The notes: a model not told the origin generated them from the letters alone. A DNA stretch of 6,860 nt from Streptomyces viridochromogenes (GCF_001270495.1 NZ_LGUR01000246.1:1-6860), one strand, 5' to 3'; shown: positions 1 to 5,431, counted from the stretch's first letter. Numbers and translations are program-made.

Positions 1-12
1 ACAACGGGCCTG

Positions 13-169
13 GGCGGGGTTCCCTCCTCGGTCGGACAGCTCCGCCGTACCAGGGTTCCGGGCGCGGTGTCCTGGCTCGCGCAGCGACCGCGCAGCGGCT
101 CGGCCTGGACTCCGTGACCGGGTTCCTGGTACGCCCCCTGGGGTGTCCGGCCGAGGAGGGAACCCCGCC
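13..169. repeat. 157-bp imperfect palindrome (long inverted repeat)
   Basis: The outer arms 13-38 and 144-169 are 26-nt inverted copies that differ at one position, which would still pair as G-U in RNA. Inside, 46-54 pairs with 125-133 and 58-61 with 118-121, separated by a GTT/GTT internal loop. Shorter paired blocks continue inward (65-67 with 112-114, 69-72 with 107-110, 74-76 with 103-105). The centre, 79-97, holds two copies of GCGCAGCG. The structure lies beyond the 3' end of the last minus-strand gene. It could be a strong terminator, an origin or single-strand initiation structure, a recombination site or a structured RNA; the sequence does not decide between these. The inverted repeat itself is certain. 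Confidence 0.9.
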
Positions 170-237
170 TTCCCCACCCGCACCACAACGACGCCGCACC
201 CAACCAACAAGCCCCCACCCCCTCCGAGAGAGGACCC

Positions 238-262
238 GCCGGAGGCAAGAAGCCTTTCCGGC
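238..262 (-). terminator. Hairpin downstream of the 328-aa gene
   Basis: Positions 238-243 (GCCGGA) pair with 257-262 (TCCGGC), and 244-246 pair with 252-254 around an AAGAA loop, with a TT bulge at 255-256. It begins 11 nt after the TGA stop of the minus-strand gene. There is no U-tract, which is common for actinomycete terminators. Termination is inferred from position. Confidence 0.5.
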
Positions 263-273
263 CGGCGCCAGCG

Positions 274-1260
274 TCACCACAAGGTGACCTGCTCGGCCGA
301 CTTCCCGCCCGACCAGGCCCTTGTCGGGGCCAAGGGCCACTCGGCTGAGGTGGATGGAGGGCGCGGCGCTTTCACCGCGGGGCAAGAGCCACCTTCCTCC
401 TCCCACCGGTCAGCGGCGTCGCGCTCGGCGCGGGCCTGCTGTTCGGTGAGCAGGAGCGGCTTCCGGTACAGCTTCCGCGCACTGGAATCGAGGGGCGGGA
501 GTACGCGGGCGGCGGCCTTCTGGTCGTCTCGGCGCTTGTGGCGTCGCCGGACTCGGGCGAACCGTGCCTCGTAAGCGGCTTGGTCGCTGTCGTGGAGCCC
601 GGCCGGGTGGAGGCGAGCCAGTTCAAGGGCGGCTTGGCCCATCGGAGTTGGCGTCAGTACGCGAGTGCCGTCCTCCTGGCGGACGGTGACAAGGAAGCGC
701 GCGGCGAACAGGGCCTCGGTCCGCTCGCGGCTGATCCGCCGGCCACCGTTCCACACGCCGTACCGTGCTGCCTGCCGGGCTCGCCCGTCTCGCCAGTACA
801 AGCGTCCGGACTCGGCGGCCTCCAGCACCCGGACGTGTCCGGCCGTCCAGCCGAGTTCGGCAACGTGACCTTCCGCGAGATACCGGTTCCTCGCCGCCTG
901 GTCCCGGTTCTCCTGGTCCATGCCGGTGGCCGCGCGCTCCTCGGCCTCCCGCTCGGCTTCTTCACGACGGCGTTCGGTCTCCCGCTCGGCGTACTCGGCC
1001 GCCGTCAACTTCCGCTCCAGCTCCGCCCGCAGGTCAGTGCCCGTCGTCTCGGCTCCGGCGGCCGACTGCGCCCGAACAGCGTGGTCAACGGCCTCACGGG
1101 CGCAGTACAGCAGGGCACTGCTCTGCATGGTGGGGTCGTCGGCGTACTCCTCGGCGCGGTCGGCCCACTTCTCGGCCTCGACGGCTTCCTTGTGGGCCGC
1201 GTGCATGACCGCCTCCAGACGGGCGGCGGCACCGGCTCGGCTGTGGCACACGGCGGTCAT
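274..1260 (-). CDS. Helical, probably DNA-binding protein of Streptomyces-plasmid type (N-terminus uncertain)
   Basis: A 328-aa protein when read from ATG 1260. Residues 1-115 are almost entirely Ala/Glu/Arg-rich helix, with a likely coiled coil at about 78-112. Residues 137-215 look like a winged-helix-type segment (GWTAGHVRVLEAAESGRL, then a TEALFAARFLV helix and LTPTPMGQAAL). A basic stretch follows at 233-250 (RVRRRHKRRDDQKAAA), then LPPLD at 254-258 and a RWEEEGGSCP motif at 285-294. As I recall, this order is common in uncharacterised Streptomyces plasmid proteins. No enzymatic motif is seen. ATG 1260 has no Shine-Dalgarno sequence; ATG 1206 has GGAGG 5 nt upstream (310 aa). Codon bias stays coding-like up to an in-frame TAG at 1309-1311, and the same frame reaches ATG 1383 with a good GAGGAA site. 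The gene may therefore be an amber-interrupted version of a 369-codon frame. DNA binding is inferred. Confidence 0.72.
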   Translation of the reverse strand: MTAVCHSRAGAAARLEAVMHAAHKEAVEAEKWADRAEEYADDPTMQSSALLYCAREAVDHAVRAQSAAGAETTGTDLRAELERKLTAAEYAERETERRREEAEREAEERAATGMDQENRDQAARNRYLAEGHVAELGWTAGHVRVLEAAESGRLYWRDGRARQAARYGVWNGGRRISRERTEALFAARFLVTVRQEDGTRVLTPTPMGQAALELARLHPAGLHDSDQAAYEARFARVRRRHKRRDDQKAAARVLPPLDSSARKLYRKPLLLTEQQARAERDAADRWEEEGGSCPAVKAPRPPSTSAEWPLAPTRAWSGGKSAEQVTLW

Positions 1261-1308
1261 GGCGTCGTCGGCTGCCGTGACGGCGAGGATGGCGGCCTGC
1301 CTGGCGAC

Positions 1309-1383
1309 CTAGAGACAGGTCTTCGGAGACGGGTCTCCTGCCGGGACGGCCTGATGTTGGACGGCGCACGCGTTCTCGGGCAT
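1309..1383 (-). pseudogene. 24-codon start fragment ending in TAG, in frame with the downstream gene
   Basis: ATG 1383 has GAGGAA about 6 nt upstream, the best ribosome binding site for this gene. The frame reads 24 codons (beginning MPENACAVQHQAVPAG), about 75% G/C at third positions, then TAG at 1309-1311. The 16 codons after the TAG (VARQAAILAVTAADDA) have strongly coding third positions but no ATG, GTG or TTG, and run straight into the 328-aa reading. The simplest explanation is a nonsense mutation at codon 25. Alternatives are a short upstream leader peptide with reinitiation, TAG readthrough or a sequence error. TAG also ends two other genes here, so genome-wide recoding is unlikely. 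Confidence 0.5.
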
Positions 1384-1673
1384 GGGATGTTCCTCGGGGT
1401 CTCTCGGTGGTGCAGTCGGCGGCGGAGGGTTCCTCCGTCAGGGAGGTGCCGCCCGCGGTCGCGCGGAGCGCGATGGACAGTGCCGTCGTGCCCGCAGAGC
1501 ACGCCCGTTGGCCCGGCGTCCGGACGGGGCGGGAGGGCCGCCCGCGGCCCGGACGTTCCGGCCGGCTGCGAGCCGGGCCAGGCTGAGCCGTCCCGGAGGG
1601 ACGCCCTTCGTACGGGGGCCAGTGACCGGGGCCGGCCGCCGACGCGGGCGGGCCCGGACGGTGGTGGGCGGAG

Positions 1674-1708
1674 CGTGGGGTGGGCGGCTCGATGCCGCCC
1701 ACCCCACG
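1674..1708 (-). terminator. Perfect 15-bp hairpin, candidate terminator
   Basis: Positions 1674-1688 (CGTGGGGTGGGCGGC) pair perfectly with 1694-1708 around the 5-nt loop TCGAT. It lies 53 nt past the stop of the 405-aa gene and behind a closer hairpin. There is no U-tract on either side. Its symmetry would let it act on both strands. The role is inferred from position and stability. Confidence 0.6.
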
Positions 1709-1724
1709 GCCCGGCGGCCGGGGT

Positions 1725-1754
1725 CCGGCCGGGCGGTGGCTCCCGCCCGGCCGG
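1725..1754 (-). terminator. 12-bp GC hairpin directly after the 405-aa gene
   Basis: Positions 1725-1736 (CCGGCCGGGCGG) pair perfectly with 1743-1754 around a 6-nt loop, beginning 6 nt after the TAG stop at 1763-1761. It resembles in position and composition the hairpins after the DUF2786 and ParB-like genes. No U-tract is present. Confidence 0.6.
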
Positions 1755-1760
1755 GACCTG

Positions 1761-2978
1761 CTACGCGGCGACCGGTTCGCGTGCGGCGACGCGGCACCGG
1801 GTGAGTACGGTCTGCGCGGTCTCGCCGTAGATGCTGTGGTCCTTGACCGTGCCGGTCAGCTCGACCTCGTCGCCCTGGTCGGGGACGTCGGCGGCGGAGC
1901 TGAACCAGACGAACACGTTGCCGCTCGGGTCCTGGAACTTCACCAGTCGGCGGCGCTGGGTGTGGTAGCCGTACGTCCGGCCTTCCAGCTCGATCACGGT
2001 GGTGACGGTGGCGGTGGTGGTAATGCGCTCGCCCACGGTGCCCTGCGGTCGGGAGTTCTGGGCGGCCCGCTCGGTGGCCTCCTTCTCCTGGTCGCGGTAC
2101 CAACCCGCGATGGCGGACACGAGCGTCGGCAGGTGGCGCGGGTCGACGGTCTCGTCCTTCGCCAACTGGCCCACCTTGTGGTGGTAGTCGGAGAGGCTGC
2201 CGTATCCCTGGACGGCCCACGCCCGGACGGCGGCGGCGGTGGTCGGCGCGTCGGGGTCGGCGTCGAGCGCGGCCCGCCACTCCATCGGGGCCTTGCGGTC
2301 GAAGAAGTACGCTTCGACGCCGTCGGCGGTCGGCATGGTGTTCTTCCACTGCTCGGACCGGCTGTAGAACCGGCCTTCGGCCTTGACGATGGCGGCGGTC
2401 ACCCGCAGGACCTCGGCCACCGGGACGCGGAGATCGGCCGGGATGCCACCCTCGTCGCCGTCCCAATCGGAGTCCTTCAGCGTGCCGAACCTCCACAGGG
2501 CCTCAAGGCCCTTGATCGGCAGACCGGTGTACGGCTCGACGCATGTCGTGCCCAACTGCCGCATCTCGCCGTTCTCGTGGCGGGCGAGGTAGGTGGCGGT
2601 GCGGTGGCGGGCGACGGCGCACCCGTGGCAGAAGTTCTCGATGGCGCGGTACTGGCGCGCGGCCTCGGCGTCCTGCTCGGGCAGACCGGGGAACAGGCTG
2701 GTGATCGTCTCGCCCTCCTCGTCGTGGTCCAGGCGGGCGATGACGGTCCAGCCGTGGTGACGGGGGATGTCACCGGAGATCGTCACGGTGACGATGGGGC
2801 GCTTGCCGATCAGGCGGCCGTCCACGTCGTGGTAGTCCGCCAGGAAGGGCGCGGAGATGTCGAGCGCGTACGCGCTGAGGCGGTGGACGGCGGCACGGGC
2901 ATTGGTGGCCTCGACAAGCTGACGGACGCGGGACTCGGCCGTGGCGGGGATGGAAAATCGCATGGCTGCGCTGGTCAT
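1761..2978 (-). CDS. 405-aa mobile-element protein with Cys motif and OB-like C-terminal domain
   Basis: Start ATG 2978 has AGGAG 8 nt upstream and is the first start after the conserved leader; the frame stays open far upstream but there overlaps other genes. Residues 1-100 form an alpha/beta region without a recognised fold. At 116-151 is FCHGCAVARHRTATY, then QLGTTCVEPYTG, with Cys 117, 120 and 146. This fits a CxxC, RxRT-TY, VG-x-x-C pattern that I recall from uncharacterised phage and plasmid proteins, probably metal-binding though only three cysteines are evident. Residues 165-310 are mainly helical. At 332-396, RLVKFQDPSGNVFVWFSS and LTGTVKDHSIYGETAQTVLT resemble an OB-fold nucleic-acid-binding domain. 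The molecular role is unknown; single-strand nucleic-acid binding is a guess. It sits behind promoter copy 1 and is followed by two hairpins. The coding call is firm. Confidence 0.93.
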   Translation of the reverse strand: MTSAAMRFSIPATAESRVRQLVEATNARAAVHRLSAYALDISAPFLADYHDVDGRLIGKRPIVTVTISGDIPRHHGWTVIARLDHDEEGETITSLFPGLPEQDAEAARQYRAIENFCHGCAVARHRTATYLARHENGEMRQLGTTCVEPYTGLPIKGLEALWRFGTLKDSDWDGDEGGIPADLRVPVAEVLRVTAAIVKAEGRFYSRSEQWKNTMPTADGVEAYFFDRKAPMEWRAALDADPDAPTTAAAVRAWAVQGYGSLSDYHHKVGQLAKDETVDPRHLPTLVSAIAGWYRDQEKEATERAAQNSRPQGTVGERITTTATVTTVIELEGRTYGYHTQRRRLVKFQDPSGNVFVWFSSAADVPDQGDEVELTGTVKDHSIYGETAQTVLTRCRVAAREPVAA

Positions 2979-2992
2979 CGTGGGTGCTCCTG

Positions 2993-3004
2993 CTGGTGAG
3001 AGAG
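2993..3004 (-). promoter_or_regulatory. CTCTCTCACCAG box next to the ribosome binding site, copy 1
   Basis: On the minus strand this reads CTCTCTCACCAG and is followed by CAGGAG and ATG 2978. The same box, CTCTC(TC)RCCAG, occurs at the same distance before the ParB-like gene and the DUF2786 gene. It is the downstream end of the shared leader. Its function is unknown; translational control is possible. Confidence 0.6.
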
Positions 3005-3076
3005 GAATCGAGCGCCGGGCCGGGCGGGTTGCCCTCCGCGTACGGCCGGGGTCGGGCCGGCTGGCGGCCCGTGGGC

Positions 3077-3102
3077 CGGAGGGGGGTTGCCCTCCCCCTC
3101 CG
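3077..3102 (-). promoter_or_regulatory. 5'-leader hairpin, loop AGGGCAAC, copy 1
   Basis: On the minus strand, CGGAGGGGG (3102-3094) pairs perfectly over 9 bp with CCCCCTCCG (3085-3077), leaving the loop AGGGCAAC. It would begin a few nt after the expected transcription start. A second, weaker hairpin with the same 8-nt loop, GCGG-AGGGCAAC-CCGC, lies further down the same leader at about 3025-3040. Both are untranslated. Possible roles are mRNA stabilisation or recognition by a regulator. Confidence 0.6.
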
Positions 3103-3111
3103 ACACCATTA

Positions 3112-3140
3112 ATTAAACCATGTTTTGCCGTGTGGGGCAA
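3112..3140 (-). promoter_or_regulatory. Sigma-70-type promoter of the 405-aa gene, copy 1
   Basis: On the minus strand: -35 TTGCCC (3140-3135), a 17-bp spacer, and -10 TTTAAT (3117-3112, 5 of 6 to TATAAT), with TGG directly before the -10 (extended -10). The AT-rich TTAATTAA core stands out against the G+C-rich surroundings. Copies 2 and 3 are nearly identical. The element overlaps the last codons and the TAA stop of the 140-aa gene, and lies about 134 nt upstream of ATG 2978. The expected start of transcription is near 3105-3107. Confidence 0.75.
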
Positions 3141-3535
3141 ACATCGCGGCCGGGGATGTCGAGTGCGGCGCGGTCGCGCAGGAACGCGGCGAACAGGGCG
3201 GCGGTGTAGCTGTCGGCGGTGCCGTACGTGCGGCGGCAGTCCAGCGCGCCGATGCGCTCGCCCCGGTGGCGGACGGGGAACGGCTGGCCGGGGGCCGGGA
3301 TGGCGAGCGCGTACAGTCCGCGCGGGGTGTCCACGCGCAGGACGACGGCGGCGGCCTGGTGGTCGTAGGCGGCGGACCATCGGGCGGGCCCGATGCCGAA
3401 CTCCGCAAGCCCGCCCGCGATGGCGCGGGCCTGCATGATGTCGGCGGTGGTGCTGGGGTCGGGCTCGGCGGGGGCGGGGACGCATCCGCAACCGTGGTCG
3501 TCGGCGTGGGTCTCGAACAGAGCTGTACGGGTCAC
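3113..3535 (-). CDS. 140-aa protein of unknown function
   Basis: Start GTG 3535, with CAGGAG 8 nt upstream. I do not recognise the family. Residues 1-30 are polar with a CGC pair at 16-18 and a Pro/Ala stretch (VPAPAEPDPS). Residues 32-48 form a helix (IMQARAIAGGLAEFGIG). At 63-102 there is an alternating beta-like segment (AVVLRVDTPRGLYALAIP, then RHRGERIGALDCRRTY), and at 107-125 a helix. The fold may be a small alpha/beta domain. The last residues CPTRQNMV are shared with the 154-aa gene because both 3' ends carry the promoter cassette. It follows the ParB-like gene by 66 nt with a hairpin in between, so expression may depend on read-through past that hairpin. No signal peptide or membrane segment is seen. 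The coding call rests on ribosome binding site, codon bias and position. Confidence 0.83.
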   Translation of the reverse strand: MTRTALFETHADDHGCGCVPAPAEPDPSTTADIMQARAIAGGLAEFGIGPARWSAAYDHQAAAVVLRVDTPRGLYALAIPAPGQPFPVRHRGERIGALDCRRTYGTADSYTAALFAAFLRDRAALDIPGRDVCPTRQNMV

Positions 3536-3553
3536 CGTGGGGCTCCTGGGGTG

Positions 3554-3583
3554 GCCGGGGGCGGAAGGGTTCCCGCCCCCGGC
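3554..3583 (-). terminator. Intercistronic hairpin after the ParB-like gene
   Basis: Positions 3554-3564 (GCCGGGGGCGG) pair perfectly with 3573-3583 around an 8-nt loop. The stem begins 18 nt after the TAA of the ParB-like gene and ends about 19 nt before the GTG of the 140-aa gene. The same 11-bp stem recurs after the DUF2786 gene. It could be a partial terminator or a 3' stabiliser that lowers expression of the distal gene. Confidence 0.65.
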
Positions 3584-3601
3584 GTCGGGCGGTTGAGGTG
3601 G

Positions 3602-5374
3602 TTACGCGGCGGCTTCGTCGTGGCTCGCCGGTTCGTCGGCCTCCTCGGCCTCCGGCTCGCTCACCTCCTCGGTGCCGGGCTCCTGCTCGGTCTCCGGCTC
3701 GCTGCCGGACGTGATCGCGGCGCGGGGCTTCTTCTTCGACGGGTCGTAGGGCTCCCCGTCCACGACCGACTGCTCGATGGGCGTCAGCGGGTACCCCAGG
3801 GACGCGAGCACCTGGAACCAACGGCCCGTGGGCTTCCGCGTCCACGGGGCGTGCTGGCTGTCCGTCCGCCACGCCGACCGGTTCGCGCACTTCTCCCGGA
3901 CGGCGGCGATGGCCGCGAACTGGAGCTGCGGGGCCCGGCGCGGGTCCTTGGCGACATGCCCGGCGAAGCTGCCCCGGTCCTTCGCCTGCTCGGGGTTCAG
4001 GCCCAGGAAACCGGCCAGGATCTCGGTGGTGCCCTCCTTGTTCAGGTCGTCGGAGATTCCCCAACTGCCGTTCAGCAGAGCGTTATTGACGTGCCCGATC
4101 AGGGTGTTGGTGGTGTTCTTCGGCAGGTTGCGCCGCTTGATCAGGTCCGTGATCCACTTCCGACGCAGGGCCTCGGCCGCGTCCCAGTCGATGTTCCCCT
4201 TCTTGACGGCGGCGCGGGCAGCGCGCTCGGCTTCCTTCTCGGCGGCGGTCTTCGTGCCGCCGCTGGCGCTGCCCCCCTCGGGCACCGAGTGCCCGTACAG
4301 GCCGGGGGCGGAGCAGTAGGGCTCATACCGGTCCCCCCGCCGCTCGTCGAACACCCACACAAGCCCCTTGCAGTCGGCGTGCTCCTCGGTGCTGATGCCG
4401 CGCAGTCGCCACACGGGCATGGCCCGCTCGGACAGCTCCTCGGCGTCCCGGATCTTCTGCCCGGCAGCCTCCAGCTCCGCGCGGTGGGCCTCGGCCTTGG
4501 TCCGCTTGTCGCGCTTGGTCCGCTCGATGGCAATAGCCCAGTCGACGTCTCCGGCGTCGGCGTCATCCTCGGCGGCGACCTCCGTGATCGCGGCGAGCGC
4601 TTCGGCGTCGTCGGCAAACTCCGAGAGCGCGGCCAGGTGCTCGAAAGTCCACTCATAACTGCTAGCGCCCGCGACGGCGGCGCTCAACTTCTCATCCGAC
4701 CGGACCTTGACCAGCGTCTTCACGTCCTTCTGCCGCACGCCTGCGGCCTTGGCGATGCGGCCGACCTGCGCGCCCGCCTCGGCGGCGCTGAACATGGCCT
4801 GGTTCATCTCGGACGGGGTGAGGCTCTTACGGTGCTGGGCGGTCGTGATCATGTCGAGGAACTGCCCGGCCGCGTCGCGGTCCTCGTCATCCCACTCGTA
4901 AGGCAGGTGAGTAAGGCCCGCGTCCGTCGCTGCGTGGTAGCGGCGGTTTCCGTCGTTGACCTGGAGGACTCCGCCGTCCAGTCGCTGGATCTTGACGGGG
5001 ATGCGGCAGCCTTCGGCGCGGAGCGATTCCACGAACGGCGCGTTGATGTCGAGGTCTTCACGGGCGTTCTTCGGGTGCGGGGTGAGCGCGTCGATCCGGA
5101 TGACGGGGCGGGGCGTGACCGGCACGGTCTTCAGCCCTGCGGCGACGGCGGCGGCCAGCCGCTGGAACCCGTCGATGATCTGCGGCACGTCGCCGTGGGT
5201 CCGCACGACGTACAGCGGCTCCACGACGCCGTTGCCCTTCACGTCGGCCAGCAGATCGGCCGGAGCCTCGATGTCGCGGACATTGCCGGGGTGCGCGGCG
5301 AGTTCGGTGACCGTGAGGGTCGGCCACGGGGCAGGGGCAGTCTGGACGCCGGCCTGGGTCTTGACGTTGGTCAT
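3602..5374 (-). CDS. ParB-like protein with two tandem ParB N-terminal-type domains
   Basis: 590 aa from ATG 5374, preceded by GAGAAGGA at good spacing. Residues 20-88 fit a ParB/sulfiredoxin-fold domain (LAAHPGNVR, GVVEPLYVV, IIDGFQRLAAAVAAGLKTVPV). Residues 91-160 repeat the plan (IDALTPHPKNARED, RIPVKIQ, VNDGNRRYHAATDAGLTHLPY). The second carries the more ParB-like NRR box; the first has FQR. Residues 184-225 look like the ParB helix-turn-helix (LTPSEMNQAMFSAAEAG, RIAKAAGVRQKDVKTLVKV). Residues 275-330 are charged helix, 370-400 helical linker, 400-545 an unassigned helical region, and 555-590 a Glu-rich acidic tail. Canonical ParB proteins of partition systems are usually about 300 aa with a single such domain and a ParA partner; no ParA is visible here. 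It may be a regulator or nuclease-like ParB relative rather than a segregation protein. It is expressed from promoter copy 2. Confidence 0.93.
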   Translation of the reverse strand: MTNVKTQAGVQTAPAPWPTLTVTELAAHPGNVRDIEAPADLLADVKGNGVVEPLYVVRTHGDVPQIIDGFQRLAAAVAAGLKTVPVTPRPVIRIDALTPHPKNAREDLDINAPFVESLRAEGCRIPVKIQRLDGGVLQVNDGNRRYHAATDAGLTHLPYEWDDEDRDAAGQFLDMITTAQHRKSLTPSEMNQAMFSAAEAGAQVGRIAKAAGVRQKDVKTLVKVRSDEKLSAAVAGASSYEWTFEHLAALSEFADDAEALAAITEVAAEDDADAGDVDWAIAIERTKRDKRTKAEAHRAELEAAGQKIRDAEELSERAMPVWRLRGISTEEHADCKGLVWVFDERRGDRYEPYCSAPGLYGHSVPEGGSASGGTKTAAEKEAERAARAAVKKGNIDWDAAEALRRKWITDLIKRRNLPKNTTNTLIGHVNNALLNGSWGISDDLNKEGTTEILAGFLGLNPEQAKDRGSFAGHVAKDPRRAPQLQFAAIAAVREKCANRSAWRTDSQHAPWTRKPTGRWFQVLASLGYPLTPIEQSVVDGEPYDPSKKKPRAAITSGSEPETEQEPGTEEVSEPEAEEADEPASHDEAAA

Positions 5375-5388
5375 CGATCCTTCTCTTT

Positions 5389-5398
5389 CTGGTGAGAG
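5389..5398 (-). promoter_or_regulatory. CTCTCACCAG box next to the ribosome binding site, copy 2
   Basis: On the minus strand this reads CTCTCACCAG, followed by AAAGAGAAGGATCG and ATG 5374. It matches the boxes at 2993-3004 and 6757-6768 in sequence and in distance to the start codon. Confidence 0.6.
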
Positions 5399-5431
5399 TT
5401 CGTTGGGTCGTTCGGCCCGGTGAAGGTGTCG

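Larger units (their letters stand above)
1384..1760. other. Structured gene-free region between the 405-aa gene and the leftmost gene
   Basis: This stretch of 377 nt has no convincing gene on either strand. It contains several GC-rich inverted repeats: 1725-1754 and 1674-1708 (listed separately), 1517-1523 with 1549-1555, and a small CGGAGG-GTT-CCTCCG hairpin at 1423-1437. No copy of the promoter cassette found elsewhere and no other clear promoter is visible. It must contain whatever drives the gene at 1383/1260, unless that gene is read through from upstream. Confidence 0.6.

Noticed and set aside
1094..1702. Minus-strand frame beginning MGGIEPPTP
   Set aside because: This phrase resembles over-predicted reading frames made from hairpin or tRNA-like DNA. 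Here it arises from the perfect 15-bp hairpin at 1674-1708; the rest overlaps the leftmost gene in another frame.
1674..1708. tRNA T-arm-like sequence (GGCTCGATGCC)
   Set aside because: The paired stem is 15 bp with a 5-nt loop, and no acceptor, D or anticodon arms can be placed beside it.
538..1830. Plus-strand open frame (430 codons) opposite the leftmost gene
   Set aside because: It crosses the minus-strand gene, the hairpin-rich non-coding region and the next gene's end, with no recognisable protein sequence.
1680..2999. Plus-strand open frame (439 codons) opposite the 405-aa gene
   Set aside because: It is Gly/Val-rich antisense reading of a well-supported gene and begins inside a hairpin.
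3109..3116. TTAATTAA as a parS or centromere-like site of the ParB-like protein
   Set aside because: It is 8 bp and is fully explained as the -10 region of the promoter copies. Nothing in the sequence links it to ParB binding, though this is not excluded.
3077..3140. CRISPR array or iteron array
   Set aside because: The three repeats are 1.4-2.4 kb apart at gene boundaries with no regular spacers; there is no tandem array in the window.
2979..4064. Upstream extension of the 405-aa gene to a 767-aa protein
   Set aside because: The extension would read through the leader, the promoter and two other genes in an Arg/Pro-rich shadow frame; ATG 2978 has a proper ribosome binding site and the conserved leader.
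3125..5395. Long plus-strand open frame (756 codons) opposite the ParB-like and 140-aa genes
   Set aside because: The translation is a low-complexity Gly/Val/Arg/Leu product typical of the antisense of high-GC genes; it has no ribosome binding site or domain, and the minus strand encodes clear ParB features there.
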